Positions 61,301-64,000 of a stretch of 64,000 nt of DNA are shown here, piece by piece; the stretch's first letter is position 1; the number at the start of each line of letters is the position of its first letter. Location of the stretch: assembly GCF_002874965.1 (NCBI RefSeq), contig NZ_CP025624.1:2356001-2420000 (forward strand), given 5' to 3'. The position numbers and the translations under genes are program-made. This stretch comes from Pseudomonas sp. NC02 (GTDB lineage Bacteria; Pseudomonadota; Gammaproteobacteria; Pseudomonadales; Pseudomonadaceae). The notes below the pieces were generated by a model. The model worked only from the letters and a program-made list of their open reading frames with translations, made no database searches and was not told the DNA's origin.

Positions 61301-63159
61301 GCGTTGGTCGCTTCGATCAACCGCCACGCATCGTCGTACTTGTAGGCAACAACGTTCTGCTCGGTAACCCAGTCCAGTTCCCGCTGCACCTGATAGTCGA
61401 CGGCAACGATATGTCGGCGGTCATACCGCAGCAGCAATCCTTGACCAACGCCGTTATCAATCCGCTGAATCCGCCCGGAATAGTCACGGGAAATACGCAG
61501 CCGGTTGTCATACGCATCGCTGATCGCCGTCAGCACACCGTCACGGAAGTGGTAGAAAAGCGACGCCTGAGCCAGTACCCATTCATCCGGCAAAGCACCC
61601 AGATAAATCGCCGCTTCCGCCAGGCTATTGGTGATCGCCGGCCGTGCAGCAGAGGGCAGGGGAAAGGTGGTGCTGCGGTTCTCGTGATCGGTCCACACCA
61701 CCGATCCGCCGCTCACCACCAAGCGCTGCGCCAGCGCATGACTCCAGCCAAACCCCAACCCGCAATCCACTTCCACGGCACTGCTGCGATACAACCGCGT
61801 CCAGGCAAATGGCAGGACACCCTCCAACGAGCCGTCTGTGAGGGTCAGCAGTTCCTCACCAGTAACCATCGAAACCGGGCAGCCATTGGTACAGGTATTC
61901 GCCGAACAGACCGAAGCATCTCCATTGGGGTTTTTCGCCGAAGCTGGCGCATCATCCACAGGCTCCTGCTTCACCAACGCCGTGCGCGCCGTCTTCGGCT
62001 CCCGCACCATCGGTGCCGGGTTGGATATCTCGTCCACGCCAGCCTTCAACGGCACCGCCGCAGCCTTGACCGGCACTGCATGACTCTGAAGCGATAACGG
62101 CTTAAGCACCTCCGCATGCCTATCCAGCGGGGCCGTACCGCCCAACTTGGCAATCTGTTCCAACCACTCCCGTGCCCGCTCGGACCTGACCTTGCCCAGC
62201 ACCTGCGCGCCTAGCCGTACCGCCACACCCATACCGCCGGTAGCCCACAGCAACAGCAGGTTGAGCAACACCTCGGTGGTGATTTCCCCGAGCAACTCAA
62301 ACATGTAATGCGGCGGCAGCATGCGCATCCAGCTGACCATCGCGGACAGGTAGATGAACAGCAGCGGCTCGTCGCTGAGAATCAACAATCCCTTGGCAAT
62401 CGCCTCATGACTGAGCTTCAGGAGCGCTCCAAGCTCGGCTTGGGAGAGGTACTGCAGGAGCTTTTCGCTGTTGGGCTTGATGTCTGCCAACCACTGGTAC
62501 AGCTGCGCAATACCGTCCCAGAGGCCGTAAAGCACGTTTTCAAAGCCCCGCGCATAAGCCAGTTGCAGCGAGGTGTAGCGCTCGCCATAACCCGCCTTGG
62601 CATAGCTCTCCCATATCGGCTTGAACGTGCTCGTCCACTGACCGCGCAAGTTGCCTTCCAGCGAGCTGAGCTCGGACTGATAGGAGGCATACAGTGCCTT
62701 GATGTGATCCTGGGAAACGTTGGGATAAAAACTGACCCGGTACTGCCGGTCGACGGTGCACTCGGTGACTTCGAGAATGCCGCTGGGGCCGATGGTTTTA
62801 TGGATGGGGTCGCCGAGGGCGCCACCGTCTTGCGCGACTTCCTGCAGCATCACCGGCGTATTGCCGATGGGCACGAACCGTGTGCTCTGGAACATGTGCA
62901 CCAGGGTCAACGGTGAGTTGGCCTTGCAGGTCGCGACGGTGCTGGCGGGATACAGGGAACGGGTGATGGGCGCGACCAGCGAAACCTCGTCGCCGACCTT
63001 GAACACCTGCTCGACATCCAGTGCCGAAAAGCTCCAGAAGCTCTCGGCCCACGCGTCGTAGGTGTTCAGGCAATGTGTGAAGTCATTGAGAACCCCATCG
63101 ACGTCGCGCGTCTTCGGGTCCATCGCCGCCACGACCAGAAAGCCTATGGCGGGATTCAA
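58393..63159 (-). CDS. RHS-repeat polymorphic toxin with ADP-ribosyltransferase-like C-terminus
   Basis: 1588 residues. N-terminal part (1-400) has two hydrophobic stretches (about 265-310) and no PAAR motif I can see. A DUF6531-type segment follows (about 425-490: CTNGCPVSMVTGEELLTLTDGS), then YD/RHS repeats (about 500-1330) and the RHS core (about 1345-1421) ending in DPLGL. The C-terminal 167 residues are the toxin: Arg in LFRGD (1464), STS in FISTS (1503-1505) and ExE in KEKEF (1549-1551), the R-S-E triad of ADP-ribosyltransferases. The tip is AT-rich. The start is taken as TTG at 63159; see the leader ORF. Confidence 0.88.
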   Translation of the reverse strand: MNPAIGFLVVAAMDPKTRDVDGVLNDFTHCLNTYDAWAESFWSFSALDVEQVFKVGDEVSLVAPITRSLYPASTVATCKANSPLTLVHMFQSTRFVPIGNTPVMLQEVAQDGGALGDPIHKTIGPSGILEVTECTVDRQYRVSFYPNVSQDHIKALYASYQSELSSLEGNLRGQWTSTFKPIWESYAKAGYGERYTSLQLAYARGFENVLYGLWDGIAQLYQWLADIKPNSEKLLQYLSQAELGALLKLSHEAIAKGLLILSDEPLLFIYLSAMVSWMRMLPPHYMFELLGEITTEVLLNLLLLWATGGMGVAVRLGAQVLGKVRSERAREWLEQIAKLGGTAPLDRHAEVLKPLSLQSHAVPVKAAAVPLKAGVDEISNPAPMVREPKTARTALVKQEPVDDAPASAKNPNGDASVCSANTCTNGCPVSMVTGEELLTLTDGSLEGVLPFAWTRLYRSSAVEVDCGLGFGWSHALAQRLVVSGGSVVWTDHENRSTTFPLPSAARPAITNSLAEAAIYLGALPDEWVLAQASLFYHFRDGVLTAISDAYDNRLRISRDYSGRIQRIDNGVGQGLLLRYDRRHIVAVDYQVQRELDWVTEQNVVAYKYDDAWRLIEATNAVGESERYRYDDQQVILERELAGGASFFWEWERSGKAARCVRHWASFSQMDTRYVWDDNGTVTVHNADGSQEVYVHDQRARLVQRIDPDGAQHFKSYDEKGRLTVEQDPLGAVTAYQYDEAGRLIALFPGDDTPTSYEHDNGFVRVVRRGDAVWKYQRNDQGDITRKTDPDGNYTEYTYTQHGKLTGVWYPDNRSQRFIWNERGQLIEEKLANGGVRRYRYDELGRQVACEDEHGALTQYQWDAVGRLLKVIQPDGATREFSYNPYGKITAERDELGRVTRYEYADGLHLISRRINPDGTQLKYRYDNVRLLLTEIENEVGETYRLDYHANGLIQQETGFDGRRTAYAYDLAGHLLEKTEYGDDGSRLVTGYQRDSAGRLVRKTLPDRSIVDYTYDRLGNLLSVDDGHWPLHYEYDLQNRLTAEHQGWGTLRYGYDECGQLNYLRLPDNNRLAFHHDKGGDLATIELNGNLLTSHLFKSGREHQRQQGQLLSHYHYDDQGRLHAHAITQQEQRYQRRQYDYDKRGNLTRILDTRKGQHDYHYDPLDRLTRANHSHDLQERFVHDPAGNLLMQDRVGPSVVKGNRLLMQGDRHYDYDAFGNLLRERRGRAQQLVTEYSYDCQHRLISVTQPDGTEATYRYDPFGRRIAKTIKSQTTEFFWQGDTLIAEHSADHHQSYIYEPNSFRPLALLKGYGPEDVKPVHYQLDHLGTPQELTAPDGEIVWSAHYRAYGQIAKLDVNTVTNPLRFQGQYFDPESGLHYNRHRYYNPDIGRYLTPDPVKLAGGLNGYQYVPNPTGWVDPLGLNTCPGGDGCKPTIGAAEPSAEASVNKAEPKQPTPDESEEYLFRGDKTKPDVVFKDGFKSKGASEDLYLHAIDSDDPPSNFISTSPIKAVGINFATSYKTKPGYLYTLRSIAGHDLNTELGMQAPYPKEKEFAIHHRIHTEDILGVTPMKKDGSYVGYSIPNPNRKIE

Positions 63160-63200
63160 GAGGCAGCCCCATCGGGCAGGGCATTAATCGAAAAAAACAT
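63156..63200 (-). CDS. Short leader ORF or displaced N-terminus of the RHS gene
   Basis: An ATG at 63198-63200 follows GAGGGAA with good spacing and encodes 14 residues (MFFSINALPDGAAS) before TGA. That TGA overlaps the TTG used to start the RHS frame (TTGA). Either it is a leader peptide coupled to RHS translation, or the RHS N-terminus has been put out of frame by a single-base change. Confidence 0.5.
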   Translation of the reverse strand: MFFSINALPDGAAS

Positions 63201-63297
63201 CGGCGTTCCCTCGCGCTGTGTGATCAGGCGAGGGACTTTGCAGAGGTTCTCAGGGCAGGGGAGTAGAGGTTATCCGGCAGTTCGGTAGGACGTTTCG

Positions 63298-64000
63298 TTA
63301 AACCTCCGGCAAGGTCGAGCCGCCATCCACCACCAGCGTCTGCCCAGTGATATAGCCCGCCAGGTCCGATGCCAGGAACAGCATTGCCCCGGCAATATCC
63401 GACGGTGCGCCCAGCCGTCCCAGCGGTACCCGGCTGGCGATCTGTGCATTTACCTGGTCATCCCCCAGGTTGCCCATGGCCGGGGTTGCGATCATGCCGG
63501 GCTCCACACCGTTGACTCGCACATTCAAACCGGCCAGTTCCAGCGCCGCATTGCGAATGAACCCGTTGACCCCGGCCTTCGACGCCGCATAGTGACTCAA
63601 CCCCGGAAACGCAACCCGGGGACCTGTGACAGACGACGTAACCAGCACGCAGCCCCTACCCTGACGGCGGAACATCGGCAGCGCCGCCTGGGTCAGCCAG
63701 AACAACGCCGAGAGGTTGACCGCCAAGGTGCGGTCGAGCATCGCGGGAGTGATCTCGGCAAAGGGCGTCAGCGGAAAATACCCGGCGTTATGCACCAGAA
63801 TATCCAGCCGCCCCCAGTCGTGTTCCACCCCTGCAATCAGCTCGAAAACCGCAGCCGCATCCGCCAGATCCACCGTCACCGCTTCCACCTGGCAGCCGCG
63901 CCCGCACAGCTCCAGCGCGAGCGCCTCTGCCAGTTGCAGGTCGGCGATCATCACCCGCGCACCCCGCAGGGCAAACGCTTCGACGATGGCCCGACCAATA
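63298..64000 (-). CDS. Short-chain dehydrogenase/reductase (N-terminus outside window)
   Basis: About 234 residues are visible; the frame continues past 64000, so the ATG at 63954 is internal and the nucleotide-binding start lies beyond the window, where GRAIVEAFALRGARVMIADL is the last part seen. Active-site features are complete: the HNAG motif in VHNAGYF, Ser in VTSSVTG and YAASK. The end GYITGQTLVVDGGSTLPEV is classical. It should be a NAD(P)-dependent alcohol/ketone oxidoreductase of unknown substrate. Confidence 0.9.
   Translation of the reverse strand, partial: IGRAIVEAFALRGARVMIADLQLAEALALELCGRGCQVEAVTVDLADAAAVFELIAGVEHDWGRLDILVHNAGYFPLTPFAEITPAMLDRTLAVNLSALFWLTQAALPMFRRQGRGCVLVTSSVTGPRVAFPGLSHYAASKAGVNGFIRNAALELAGLNVRVNGVEPGMIATPAMGNLGDDQVNAQIASRVPLGRLGAPSDIAGAMLFLASDLAGYITGQTLVVDGGSTLPEV

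Overview
The window reads as a chromosomal segment of a Pseudomonas of the fluorescens group. The basis is high-GC coding sequence throughout, Pseudomonas-type REP palindromes, the DUF6482, DUF3833, DUF6124 and DUF3156 protein families, and a sulfur-scavenging locus of the SfnB/SfnR type. No rRNA, complete tRNA or CRISPR array is present.

Bases 1-14390 are the right part of a prophage with a contractile tail. In order they hold tail sheath (cut by the window edge), tube, a tail assembly chaperone with a probable -1 frameshift extension, a tape measure with a built-in lysozyme domain, Dit-like protein, baseplate plug, hub, spike, gp25-like wedge, baseplate J, a DUF2612 protein, tail fibre and its assembly protein, a GH19 endolysin, and an Rz gene with Rz1 nested inside it. 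Two small reverse-strand genes interrupt the tail operon. The right end carries reverse-strand cargo: a membrane protein, a SRAP/YedK peptidase and a coiled-coil gene behind a LexA box, and a small conserved gene. The prophage ends in a 3' fragment of tRNA-Pro (GGG) followed by a terminator, which is the attachment-site footprint.

Bases 14432-45243 are a large organosulfur-type acquisition region. It has two TonB-dependent receptors, two complete oligopeptide-type ABC importers, DszC/SfnB-like flavin monooxygenases, a DszA/NtaA-like LLM monooxygenase, an aldo/keto reductase, an MFS exporter with a coupled acetyltransferase, an ABC exporter, and sfnB with a sigma-54 activator that lacks an input domain. 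Five -24/-12 (sigma-54) promoters are readable, one before each receptor, each importer and sfnB, so the locus looks like a self-contained sigma-54 regulon. Between the two importers lie two inverted ~240 bp Pseudomonas repeats and an IS110-family element inserted in a REP palindrome. Upstream of its transposase a bridge RNA can be read by eye, with guide segments matching the REP target and the element ends.

Bases 45244-49541 hold a small HrpF/NolX-like protein, a photolyase operon (DUF3833, DUF6482, FeS-type photolyase), a structured leader before a DUF6124 gene, and three of the four copies of a ~113-135 bp palindromic repeat (the first is at 38384). Bases 49542-57818 look like an aromatic amine/aldehyde catabolic cluster: aldehyde dehydrogenase, two-component flavin monooxygenase, porin, APC permease, DUF3156 protein and an AraC/FeaR-like regulator. 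Bases 57983-63200 hold an RHS polymorphic toxin with a C-terminal ADP-ribosyltransferase-like domain and a probable AT-rich immunity gene. A short-chain dehydrogenase runs off the right edge.
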